Counted from the first letter of the stretch, positions 7,396 through 14,524 are shown. The stretch is DNA of 31,012 nucleotides from VRUE01 sp036376775 (GCA_036376775.1 DASUZP010000012.1:1-31012), one strand, 5' to 3'. Numbers and translations: made by a program. Notes: a model not told the origin generated them from the sequence alone.

Positions 7396-7593
7396 CTCGC
7401 CAGCCTTCATCTGCTTTTCCAGGGGCCCGAGCCAGGCCGACGAGTAACGGAATTTGTCGCCCGCGTAGTGGGCGAGGATCGCCCGGCGGTGGGCGCCCTG
7501 CTCGGAGGCGGCGAGGTCGCCAAGTGGGAGGATCTCAGGGTGGGCGTCCGAGACGCGGTGCAGCCGCTTCTCGCGCGGAGCGAAAGCGATCAA
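7360..7593 (-). CDS. Possible small protein downstream of the Shedu remnant
   Basis: The frame gives 77 residues from a TTG that overlaps the stop of the upstream Shedu-like fragment (TTGA). The middle, LPLGDLAASEQGAHRRAIL followed by an aromatic stretch KFRYSSAWLGPLEKQ, looks like protein but matches nothing I know. It may be a real co-translated gene, a shifted continuation, or chance. The last seven codons coincide with a partial match to the family-B leader (TCAAACCGCC). Confidence 0.3.
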   Translation of the reverse strand: MIAFAPREKRLHRVSDAHPEILPLGDLAASEQGAHRRAILAHYAGDKFRYSSAWLGPLEKQMKAGELPSLSKYEVAV

Positions 7594-7787
7594 AAGGGCA
7601 TTTCGTCGTCGACTTCGTTGACTTGGGCAGCCGCGATGGAGCGCATGCGCCGCGCCCGTTCGAGCACGTAGTCGTAGGTGAGGATCGCCAGGCTGTGCTG
7701 GCTGGCATTGAGAATGCGGTAGGTCTCGGTTTGCTCAGGTGTCCAATCCTGGGAGCGCCCGAAGATCAGCGTGCATCGCGGCTTCAC
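7590..7787 (-). pseudogene. C-terminal remnant of a Shedu-like (DUF4263) defence nuclease
   Basis: The 65 residues include KPRCTLIFGRSQDWTPEQTE, then YRILNASQHSLAILTYDYVL and ERARRM. A GR-containing strand, an R-x-L-N helix and a final I-L-T-Y-D strand with a following helix is the layout of the C-terminal part of Shedu (SduA) proteins, whose DUF4263 domain is a PD-(D/E)xK nuclease. The catalytic N-terminal part is absent: upstream the same frame runs into the end of the next gene, so the remnant begins at a junction near 7787. It ends VDDEMPF, which recalls the SSB-like tip of the TIR protein at 217-1164. Assignment is by remembered pattern. Confidence 0.5.
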
Positions 7788-7818
7788 TGCTTGACGCCAC
7801 CGAGGCGCTCGAGCGTTT

Positions 7819-8913
7819 TCAGGCTGTTGGGCCGAGAACCATGGACACCCAGCCTCCGAGCTTCAGGACTGTTCCCGGCTTCGGACGCTGACGTATGACC
7901 GTCAGTGTTCCGTGGTGCTTGGGCGCGGATTCCTTGATGGTGCCGAGGCCGCACCAGTGGTTCGTCAGGATCTTGATGGCGCGATTAAGCACCTCTCCCT
8001 TGACGTTCGGGACGACGCAGTGAGCCGGTTTCTGCAACGCACTCCGTGCTGCCCTTGCCGAAAGGCGCTTCATCTTGCTTGAGGTGATCGTGAACCCCTG
8101 GCCGGTTGGGACGGTACAGGTAACGCTCGTTCGCCCGACCAGGCAGGTGAACCGTTCCCCTACGACCTGTTCTCCAGGGTGGACTTCCACCGCGTCGACC
8201 GCGCAACCGCACGGGGTTCCGCCACCGCACCCTTGTGGCTTGTGAGTCCGACAGATTTTCACTTCGCCGGCTGGCCGCAACTCGGCCTTTTGGGCAACGC
8301 CGTGCCTCGTCGAATTAACGCAGGTCACGCCGTTGTGGTAGGCGCGGGACGGCACCTTGGGATCGTTGATGATGATGCAGCTGACGCCGAAATGACCGGA
8401 GCTGACGATGAACCACGGATCGGATCCGTACGGATGGACGCTCCACCGGCCGGCCGCGAGCTGCCGCCCATCCCAGTGCCAGACCCGGGTTTTAGTGGAT
8501 CTCGGATTGCCGCACCGCGGCTCCCGGAGCCCGAGGATTTTGTCCGTTTCTTCGAGGTCGTTACCGGCTGCCGTAAGATTCCACGCGCCATCCCGTTCTT
8601 TGAAAACGAGCTGCCAGGAACCATCCGCTTCGTGTCGGAAGACCGCCCATCCGGCGTAACCGCCGCACGTCGCCGGTACGGCGCGAGCAGCCATCGCTTC
8701 GATCCCCGGTCCCAGGAATTCACCGCACAAGGGTGACATTTTGGTGACGATCGGCGCGAATGGATTCAGGTCGTATTCTTCTCCGAGCGCGGTGGCGGTT
8801 TCTTCGTTGCACCCACCCCGCACGTCGGCTGATGCTCCCGCGGTCGGCAGGGTCATCAGGAACAGGGCGAGGAGTGTCCCCACCAGTAGTACGAACTTCG
8901 AGATACGTTTCAT
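7819..8913 (-). CDS. Secreted PASTA-domain protein
   Basis: The product is 364 residues. Residues 1-30 form a Sec signal peptide (KFVLLVGTLLALFLM core, AGASA cleavage region). The mature chain is rich in cysteines (for example KPQGCGGGTPCGCAVDAV), so it is probably disulfide-bonded outside the cell. The last about 70 residues (VVPNVKGEVLNRAIKILTN ... VIRQRPKPGTVLKLGGWVSM) are a PASTA domain, a small fold that in penicillin-binding proteins and Ser/Thr kinases contacts peptidoglycan or muropeptides. Residues 40-290 resemble no family I can name. A good Shine-Dalgarno site (GGAGGA, 6 bases before ATG) supports the start. A wall-associated role is an inference from the PASTA domain. Confidence 0.8.
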   Translation of the reverse strand: MKRISKFVLLVGTLLALFLMTLPTAGASADVRGGCNEETATALGEEYDLNPFAPIVTKMSPLCGEFLGPGIEAMAARAVPATCGGYAGWAVFRHEADGSWQLVFKERDGAWNLTAAGNDLEETDKILGLREPRCGNPRSTKTRVWHWDGRQLAAGRWSVHPYGSDPWFIVSSGHFGVSCIIINDPKVPSRAYHNGVTCVNSTRHGVAQKAELRPAGEVKICRTHKPQGCGGGTPCGCAVDAVEVHPGEQVVGERFTCLVGRTSVTCTVPTGQGFTITSSKMKRLSARAARSALQKPAHCVVPNVKGEVLNRAIKILTNHWCGLGTIKESAPKHHGTLTVIRQRPKPGTVLKLGGWVSMVLGPTA

Positions 8914-9600
8914 GGAGTCTCCTCCGGTCGTGGTTGTCTCAGATTGTGAAGCTGCAACGGAACACAGTAGATAAAAAGACCCGGCCGTATTTAACCCCGA
9001 GTCAGATCAGAGCATTCGGTCAGCCGTGCTTATCAACCTCCTCGCCTCCATCCGGCCCAACTCACACTATTGGAGTTGATTCAGGAAATGGCCATAGTGG
9101 CTACTCGAAAAGTCGGCAAGCTCCCGAAACTCATCATCCTCGAGCGTCAACTCGCTCTTTGGTGATCCGATGTCGACCTCCTCGCCCGCCGCCGTTCTTC
9201 GGTGGCGGCCCAGCATGAGGCTAATGGTGTCCTATCCCGTCTTGTGCCGGATCCGCAAGAACACGGCGCGAGTCGTGACGGTCTTCTTGACCTTCAGGAC
9301 CTTCGCGATGTAGTCGATCCCTTTGCTGGTCCGGCGTACCTCCTCCATGGGGGAGGGCCTGCTGGAGCCGGTCGCGGATCACAAGCCGTGGAGATCGCCC
9401 AGCGCAGCGTGATCGAGGTTGAGCGGATGCTGGACACGGCCCGCGAGAGTTACCCGGCGAGGCGCTGGAGCGAGGCGCTCGCCGCCTTCCTTCACGGCTG
9501 GAACCCGCTCGGGCAGGAGTGAGCGCGCGAGAGTGTGGAGCAGTTGCGGCACGGTGAGCTGATCGAGCGCTGAATGAGAATTACTCGCCTGGGCAGCTAC
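8914..9600. other. Intergenic region with no confident gene
   Basis: The part next to 8913 should hold the promoter of the PASTA gene; a reverse-strand TACTGT near 8964-8969 is the best -10 candidate, but it is weak. From 9216 to 9315 a short forward frame contains VSYPVLCRIRKNTARVVTVF, which faintly resembles the C-terminal strand of RelE/ParE toxins, and a 38-residue Lys-rich frame lies opposite it. From 9400 to 9522 a frame ends in RRWSEALAAFLHGWNPLGQE. None is long or complete enough to call; they may be debris of older toxin-antitoxin genes. Confidence 0.35.
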
Positions 9601-9605
9601 AGCCT

Positions 9606-9690
9606 TGGACAAAAAGGTGCAAAATGCCCCTTTCTCTCCTAGGGATGCTAGATTTGCCGCTGGACAAGAAAGGGCAAAACACCCCTTTCC
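9606..9690 (+). promoter_or_regulatory. Two-site operator and promoter of the AbiE operon
   Basis: Two 30-base direct repeats start at 9606 and 9661, a 55-base period (about five helical turns). They share TGGACAA, GCAAAA/GCAAAA and CCCCTTTC, 24 of 30 positions by eye. Each is also an imperfect inverted repeat; in the second GAAAGGG pairs with CCCTTTC. Between them TAGATT (9649-9654) is a suitable -10, giving a start near 9661. AbiEi proteins are known to repress their own operon by binding two inverted repeats at the promoter, and this layout fits. Confidence 0.65.
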
Positions 9691-9700
9691 AACCACGCTC

Positions 9701-10273
9701 ATGCCTGGAGCCACCTACAACCGCCTCGCCGAGATCGCCGCTGAGCGCTACGGCTACGTGACGACCGCCGACGCCGAGGCGTTGGGGCTCGATCCCCATC
9801 GCCTCTTCGAGATGGCGCGTCGGGGGCAGCTGGAGCACCCAATGACCGCCGTCTACCGGGTGCCGCTGATACCGGTGACCCCGCTGGACCCCTACATGCA
9901 GGCGACTCTGTGGCCCAGAAACGCGGATGCGGTCATCTCTCATGCATCGGCCCTCGGCCTCTATGAGCTGGGCGACGTCAATCCCGCGAAGATCCACATC
10001 ACGGTCCCGCAAGCGCATCGTCCGCGGCGGGAGATCCCGGCTCTCTACGTCCTTCATCGCGAAGATCTCGGGCCCGAGGACCTCACCACCTATGAGGGCA
10101 TACCGATCGTCACCGCGGCCAAGGCGATCCGCCAAGCACACGAGGCACACCTCGGCCCAGCCATGATTCGGGCGGCGATCGAGGATGGGCGCCGGCATGG
10201 CCTGCTGAAACGCGCCGAGGCGGCCGGGCTCCATGAAGAGCTGATCGAGAACGGCTCGGCCGCGCTTCGATGA
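9701..10273 (+). CDS. abiEi: AbiEi-type antitoxin and autoregulator (type IV toxin-antitoxin)
   Basis: The product is 190 residues from ATG 9701. Residues 5-50 are a winged-helix region with the typical GYVTTADAEALGL and RLFEMARRGQLEHPMTAVYR (wing and first strand). The C-terminal part, ISHASALGLYELGDVNP to the TYEGIPIVTAAKAIRQA motif, matches the AbiEi C-terminal domain. A longer reading from TTG 9605 would translate through the operator repeats and promoter, so ATG 9701 is preferred. In the type IV system this protein counteracts the nucleotidyltransferase toxin without direct binding and also represses the operon. It overlaps the toxin gene by the sequence ATGA. Confidence 0.85.
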   Translation: MPGATYNRLAEIAAERYGYVTTADAEALGLDPHRLFEMARRGQLEHPMTAVYRVPLIPVTPLDPYMQATLWPRNADAVISHASALGLYELGDVNPAKIHITVPQAHRPRREIPALYVLHREDLGPEDLTTYEGIPIVTAAKAIRQAHEAHLGPAMIRAAIEDGRRHGLLKRAEAAGLHEELIENGSAALR

Positions 10274-11208
10274 GCGCGCCGATCCTCCCCGAGCAGGGCC
10301 CCAACCGCCGCCCCGACGGCCTGCCGGCCGCAAGGGGCCATCTCGAGCGGCTGATCGGGCATTACGCCGAGTTGACCGGCGTCGCCCCCGACCGGGTCAG
10401 GCGATGGGTCTCGGTCATGGTTTTGCTTGGAGCCTTGGACCGGGTGGGGGAGGAGGAGATGCCCAGGTTTCTCCTCAAGGGTGGAATCGCCATCGAGCTT
10501 CGCTTCGGAACCGACGCCAGGGCGACGAAAGATGTCGACCTGGTCTTCTTCGGCGATCCCCAGGTGCTCGAGGACGATCTCGATGCGGCTTTTGATCGCG
10601 ACTACTCGCAGTTCGCGTTTCAGCGGCAGCAGATCGAGCAGATGCCGGATACCCCGTTTCACCGCTTGAGCATCAAGCTGCTGTATCGGGGGCGGGCCTG
10701 GGCGACGCTGAAGCTGGAGGTTGCGCCTCCGGACGCTCGCGGTGTCGATCGCGAACCGGTGCCGGCGATCGACATCGCCGAATTCGGACTCGACGGGCCC
10801 GAGGTCGTGCAGTGCCTGTCGACGCGGTTTCAGGTCGCACAGAAGATCCATGCAGTCACCGAGCTCTTCGAGGATCGCGAGAACGAGCGCTTCCGCGATC
10901 TGATCGATCTATTGCTCCTGCGCGAGATCGTCGAGGATCTATCGAGCCTGCGCGACGCTTGCGTCGTGACCTTCGAGGCCCGCGGGAAACACGGCTGGCC
11001 GCCGCAGCTGAGCGTGCCGGACTCCTGGGCCGAGCCCTACCGTGCGTTGGCGGGAGAGATGCAGTTTCCGGTTGCCGATATCGACGACGCGGCAGATGAC
11101 GTCCGGGCCTTATCGCCGCCATCGACGCTGAGGCGTAGACGTAGAGATAGAGCCGTGCATTGGACAGTGCCTATTCAGGTGCGTGCCGATTGGAACCGCC
11201 CTTGCTGA
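10270..11208 (+). CDS. abiEii: AbiEii/AbiGii-type nucleotidyltransferase toxin, C-terminal tail probably frameshifted
   Basis: The start overlaps the antitoxin stop (ATGA). The N-terminal third carries FLLKGGIAIELRF and RATKDVDLVFF, the GG-motif and the D-x-D-L acid pair of AbiEii/MNT-like nucleotidyltransferases; the conserved TRFQVAQKIHAVTE helix lies in the middle of the protein. These enzymes transfer nucleotides, and the best studied relatives inactivate tRNA. After VRALSPP (near 11110) the tail becomes Arg-rich (LRRRRRDRAVHW) and looks unlike the family. Shifting by one base there gives IAAIDAEA and a TAG, a normal-looking end. So a one-base deletion near 11111, or a sequencing error, is likely. 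The annotated end runs to the edge of a family-B hairpin. Confidence 0.85.
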   Translation: MSAPILPEQGPNRRPDGLPAARGHLERLIGHYAELTGVAPDRVRRWVSVMVLLGALDRVGEEEMPRFLLKGGIAIELRFGTDARATKDVDLVFFGDPQVLEDDLDAAFDRDYSQFAFQRQQIEQMPDTPFHRLSIKLLYRGRAWATLKLEVAPPDARGVDREPVPAIDIAEFGLDGPEVVQCLSTRFQVAQKIHAVTELFEDRENERFRDLIDLLLLREIVEDLSSLRDACVVTFEARGKHGWPPQLSVPDSWAEPYRALAGEMQFPVADIDDAADDVRALSPPSTLRRRRRDRAVHWTVPIQVRADWNRPC

Positions 11209-11275
11209 TTTCGGGCACTTCTGGTCAGAAGTGCCCGAAACGCCGCATATCGGCGCACATCCACGCGTATCGACG
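11190..11275. repeat. Family-B hairpin repeat, copy 3 (perfect 15-bp stem)
   Basis: TTTCGGGCACTTCTG (11209-11223) and its exact reverse complement (11226-11240) flank a GT loop. The hairpin starts immediately after the last base of the AbiEii frame. A conserved tail (CGCATATCGGCGCACATCC) follows. It may terminate transcription of the AbiE operon. Family-A copy 3 begins about 80 bases after the tail. Confidence 0.8.
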
Positions 11276-11354
11276 GCGGCGAGCGTAGATTGCATCACCC
11301 GGAAAGCTCCTGCAAATCCGCTGGTTATTGCCCGGAAATCGCCGGATGGCTGGT

Positions 11355-11514
11355 GTAATTGCCATGAGAGGTCGAGGGTTCGAATCCCTTCAGCCGCTTT
11401 TCGCGATTGCCCTGCACATGGGCGGGTCGGATCCGGCGCAGGGCGCCGAAATCAATGGAACCAGCCCCGCATATCGCCGTTATTCCAGGCGCTAGTTCGA
11501 ACTAGCGCCTGTAA
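11355..11514 (+). repeat. Family-A repeat, copy 3: tRNA 3'-half plus palindrome
   Basis: T-arm GAGGG-TTCGAAT-CCCTT (11374-11390) and CAGCCGC (11391-11397) match copy 2. The palindrome at 11483-11514 (arm TTCCAGGCGCTAGTTC) differs from copy 1 at two arm positions, both matched by the complementary change in the other arm. One mismatch at 11512 lies outside the core. The element ends 88 bases before the next gene start. Confidence 0.85.
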
Positions 11515-11588
11515 TAGCCCGGATGCGCTGCGATTGGCCCCGAATGCGGCCGACATTGCCTTCGAGATCTCGAAGCAAGCCACGGTTT

Positions 11589-11594
11589 TATTGT
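11589..11594 (+). promoter_or_regulatory. Candidate -10 (TATTGT) for a leaderless start at 11603
   Basis: TATTGT is 8 bases before ATG 11603. It supports that start over longer upstream readings that run back through the repeat. Confidence 0.4.
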
Positions 11595-11602
11595 CTCCGG
11601 CT

Positions 11603-13210
11603 ATGCCACGAGAAACTGATTCCGCCACCGTTACATCCGTAGAACAACCCGACCTCGCCGCAGCCGCGTCTGCAGTCGAGACCGCCGGCTCGGTTGTCGA
11701 AGGTGCCTTCAAGCACCTCGCTGCCGATGGGGACGTCGACGCCGACCAGGTCGTCGCTTACGACCTCGCGCACGCCGGGGCGGCGGTCGAGAACGCCCGG
11801 GCCGTCCTCGACTATGGAGAAAGAGGGGACGAGGAGGCCAGCATCGCATGTGCCTTCGTCGCCGACGCTATCCATGACGTCGCCACCCGACTCATGGGTC
11901 GCGAGCAGGAGTGGGGCACCGAACCGGGGGCTCTCGACTCCGCGCTCGCCTTTGCACGCCCCTATCGCTCCCCGGAGTTCCTCTCGGGGCTATGCGGGAC
12001 CCAGGGGCCGCGCCACCTCGACGACGACTTCGCGATGGTGCAGGACACCTTCCGGCGCTTCGCGGAGGAGCGGATCCGTCCGGTCGCCGAGGAGATCCAC
12101 CGCAACAACGAGGACATCCCCGAGGAGATCATCGAAGGGCTGTCCGAGATCGGGACGTTCGGCGTCTCGATTCCCGAGCAGTACGAAGGCTTCGCAGCTG
12201 AAGGCGAGGGCGAGTATCTCTCGATGGTTGCCGCGACCGAGGAGCTCTCGCGCGGCTCGCTCGGCGTCGGCGGCTCGCTGATCACCCGGCCCGAGATCCT
12301 GGCGCGGGCGCTTTTGGCAGGCGGCACCGAGGAGCAGAAGCAGGAGTGGCTTCCGCGCATGGCCAGCGGTGAGCTGATGGTCGCGATTGCCGTGACGGAG
12401 CCCGATTACGGGTCCGACGTCGCCTCGCTGAGGACCACGGCCACCCAGGACGGGGACGGCTGGCGGATCAACGGCGTCAAGACCTGGTGCACCTTCGGTG
12501 CCAGGGCAGACCTGTTCATGCTGTTGGCACGGACCGACCCGGATCGCTCAAAGGGCCACAAGGGACTTTCGCTCTTCATCGTCCCGAAGGAGCGCGGCGC
12601 CGGTCATGGTTTCGAGCTAAGCCAGGAGGAGGGCGGCAAGATGGAGGGTCACCCAATCGACACGATCGGCTACCGCGGCATGCACTCCTACGAGGTTGCG
12701 TTCGACAACTGGTACGTCCCCGCGGACAACCTGATCGGCGGCGTAGAGGGACTCGGTCGCGGCTTCTACCTCCAGATGGCGGGTTTCGAGAACGGCCGCA
12801 TCCAGACCGCGGCGCGTGCGGTGGGCGTGATGCAGGCTGCATATGAGGCCGCCTACGACTACGCGTCGGAGCGCAAGGTCTTCGGCAAGCCGATCATCGA
12901 GTTCCAACTCACCCGCGCGAAGCTGGCCCTGATGGCGGTGATCATCCAGGCCAGCCGCCAGTTCGCCTATCGCGTGGCCCGTCTGATGGCGCATGGCGAG
13001 GGGGCGATGGAGGCCTCGATGGTCAAGGCCTACGTGTGTCGGGCCGCGGAGTGGGTGACCCGCGAGGCGATGCAGATCCATGGCGGCATGGGTTACGCCG
13101 AGGAGTTCCCGGTCAGCCGCTATTACGTGGATGCCCGGGTGCTGTCGATCTTTGAGGGTGCGGACGAGATCCTTGCCCTCAAGGTCATCGCCCGACGGCT
13201 TGCTCAGTGA
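11603..13210 (+). CDS. Acyl-CoA dehydrogenase with N-terminal extension, methylsuccinyl-CoA-dehydrogenase-like
   Basis: The product is 535 residues: about 150 helical residues followed by a full acyl-CoA dehydrogenase domain. The domain shows AVTEPDYGSDVASLRTTA (flavin and substrate region), ENGRIQTAARAVGVMQ, IHGGMGYAEEFPVSR, and IFEGADEI near the end, in which Glu518 corresponds to the usual catalytic base. The extension, the GYRGMHSYEVAFD motif and the overall length resemble (2S)-methylsuccinyl-CoA dehydrogenase of the ethylmalonyl-CoA pathway, which carries a comparable extension. Other long-chain or branched acyl-CoA substrates remain possible, and no other pathway gene is nearby. The upstream family-A repeat would provide or interrupt its promoter region. 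Confidence 0.9.
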   Translation: MPRETDSATVTSVEQPDLAAAASAVETAGSVVEGAFKHLAADGDVDADQVVAYDLAHAGAAVENARAVLDYGERGDEEASIACAFVADAIHDVATRLMGREQEWGTEPGALDSALAFARPYRSPEFLSGLCGTQGPRHLDDDFAMVQDTFRRFAEERIRPVAEEIHRNNEDIPEEIIEGLSEIGTFGVSIPEQYEGFAAEGEGEYLSMVAATEELSRGSLGVGGSLITRPEILARALLAGGTEEQKQEWLPRMASGELMVAIAVTEPDYGSDVASLRTTATQDGDGWRINGVKTWCTFGARADLFMLLARTDPDRSKGHKGLSLFIVPKERGAGHGFELSQEEGGKMEGHPIDTIGYRGMHSYEVAFDNWYVPADNLIGGVEGLGRGFYLQMAGFENGRIQTAARAVGVMQAAYEAAYDYASERKVFGKPIIEFQLTRAKLALMAVIIQASRQFAYRVARLMAHGEGAMEASMVKAYVCRAAEWVTREAMQIHGGMGYAEEFPVSRYYVDARVLSIFEGADEILALKVIARRLAQ

Positions 13211-13299
13211 CTAGTGGCGGCGCGCCTAACGGTCTGACCGGCTCGATCCGATCACGGCTTCGCCAAGCCAAATTCGCGGCCGACAGTTCGCCCGGAAAG

Positions 13300-13305
13300 T
13301 ATGTT
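13300..13305 (+). promoter_or_regulatory. Candidate -10 (TATGTT) before the DHFR-like remnant
   Basis: TATGTT is 6 bases before GTG 13312, suggesting that the gene once had its own leaderless promoter and was not part of the dehydrogenase operon. Confidence 0.35.
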
Positions 13306-13311
13306 TATGCA

Positions 13312-13518
13312 GTGCGACCTCTTCGGTATTCCACCAACGTCACTTTGGACGGATGCTGCGATCACCGTGCAATCTCCCCGGACGAAGAGACCCATCGTCA
13401 CGCGACGGAGATTCTCGCCCAGGCCGATGCTCTCCTCTTCGGCCGGGTGACCTACGAGATGATGCGGTACGAGCCGCTGATTACCGTAGAGGCGCTTGCC
13501 GGAATCGAACCGGCGTAA
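13312..13518 (+). pseudogene. Truncated dihydrofolate-reductase/RibD-C-like protein
   Basis: From GTG 13312 the frame encodes 68 residues starting VRPLRYSTNVTLDGCCD, the first strand and loop of DHFR-family (RibD C-terminal-like) reductases, followed by ADALLFGRVTYEMM, the family's second signature. A complete member has about 180-200 residues, so about two thirds are missing. The family sequence breaks after EMMRY; the frame continues only through a tRNA-Cys-like 3' half (13490-13529) on the reverse strand, and TAA ends it. The break just before a tRNA-derived sequence suggests recombination or integration at that point. It is not expected to be functional. Confidence 0.65.
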
Positions 13519-13529
13519 CGGCTTTGCAG
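13490..13529 (-). other. tRNA-Cys-like 3' half without a 5' half
   Basis: On the reverse strand CTGCAAA (anticodon loop, GCA = Cys), stem GCCGT, a short variable loop TAC, T-stem GCCGG, loop TTCGATT, CCGGC and an acceptor strand AAGCGCC follow in tRNA order. The bases before the loop cannot pair with GCCGT, and no D-arm or matching acceptor strand precedes it. Integrases commonly leave such 3' halves as attachment-site copies. No integrase is in the window. Confidence 0.65.
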
Positions 13530-13588
13530 CTCTAGCCGGCACGATCGACGATCGCTTACGATCCCGGTGGTCCGAAGGACGGAACTCG

Positions 13589-14524
13589 ATGGCAGACGCG
13601 AATCCTGGCCCGAGCACCCCCGCCGGCATGAGTCCCGAGCCCACTGGGTTCCCGGACGCGCAGGTTGCCCACTGGACTCACCACCTGTTGATGCTCGAGT
13701 TTGGCGATCGGGCGGACTTCGACAATCCGCGGCTCGAGTGGCGGCGGCTGTTCTCCGAGCTGCTTGGGACCTTTGCGCTCGTGCTGGTCGCCGCGGGCGG
13801 GGGCCTGCTGCACGCCAAGGGTCAGATCGGCCTCGGGGCGGCAGTGGTCGCTCCAGGTCTCATGGTGCTGGCGATCATCCTGTTCATGGGTGCGATCTCC
13901 GGAGCGCACCTGAATCCCGCGGTGTCGCTGGCGTTCGCGCTGCGCGGGGACTTCCCCTGGAAGCGCGTGCCTGGCTACATCATCATCCAGCCCCTCGGCG
14001 CCACGCTCGCCTGCCTGTTCCTGCTGGGGGTGTTCGGCAACATCGGGCACCTTGGGGCAACGCTGCCGGGGCCGGGTTACGCGGACTGGCAGGCGCTTCT
14101 GATGGAGATCGTGCTCACGGCGCTGCTGGTGAGCGTGATCCTCGGCACCGCGTCCGCTGCGCAGAACGTAGGGGCGATAGCCGCGCTCGGGGTCGGCGGC
14201 TACATCGCGCTGGCCGGACTCTGGGCGGCCCCGGTCAGCGGGGTCTCGATGAACCCGGCGTGGTCGTTCGGCCCGGCGCTGGTCGGCGGCCACTGGGCCT
14301 CTTACTGGGTGTATGTCGTCGGGCCGCTCGCCGGTGCGCTGATCGCGGTGGCGATCGCCTCGGTGCTGCGCGGCAGAGGCGGCGATGCGATCGCTCGGGC
14401 CGCGGGCTCGGGTGTTCTCGATGAGAGAAGTCTCACCGAGCAGAAGAAGCTTTCCGGCGAGATCTACCGCGGTGAGGTCACGCCGCCTGGGATAGCGGAC
14501 ACCGAAGGTGGGGAGCAGAGATGA
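13589..14524 (+). CDS. Aquaporin/MIP-family channel
   Basis: The product is 311 residues with six hydrophobic segments and the two NPA half-helices of the MIP family: AHLNPAVSLA with Asn109 and SMNPAWSFG with Asn222. These form the selectivity region of a water or small-solute channel in the cytoplasmic membrane. Residues 1-45 form a long hydrophilic N terminus, and the last about 45 residues are a charged cytoplasmic tail (SLTEQKKLSGEIYRGEV). Which solute passes cannot be told from sequence by eye. ATG 13589 is preceded by a weak purine stretch (AAGGACGGA). The stop codon overlaps the start of the phosphoesterase (ATGA), implying coordinated translation. Confidence 0.93.
   Translation: MADANPGPSTPAGMSPEPTGFPDAQVAHWTHHLLMLEFGDRADFDNPRLEWRRLFSELLGTFALVLVAAGGGLLHAKGQIGLGAAVVAPGLMVLAIILFMGAISGAHLNPAVSLAFALRGDFPWKRVPGYIIIQPLGATLACLFLLGVFGNIGHLGATLPGPGYADWQALLMEIVLTALLVSVILGTASAAQNVGAIAALGVGGYIALAGLWAAPVSGVSMNPAWSFGPALVGGHWASYWVYVVGPLAGALIAVAIASVLRGRGGDAIARAAGSGVLDERSLTEQKKLSGEIYRGEVTPPGIADTEGGEQR

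Noticed and set aside
7182..7898. A 238-codon forward frame across the Shedu and PASTA region
   Set aside because: Arg/Pro/Ser-rich shadow opposite better-supported reverse-strand sequences.
9605..9700. AbiEi start at TTG 9605
   Set aside because: Translation would run through the operator repeats and the promoter; the conserved winged-helix begins after ATG 9701.
11183..11602. N-terminal extension of the dehydrogenase back to 11183
   Set aside because: That stretch encodes both repeat families, including the tRNA 3' half; the ATG at 11603 with a -10 hexamer is far more likely.
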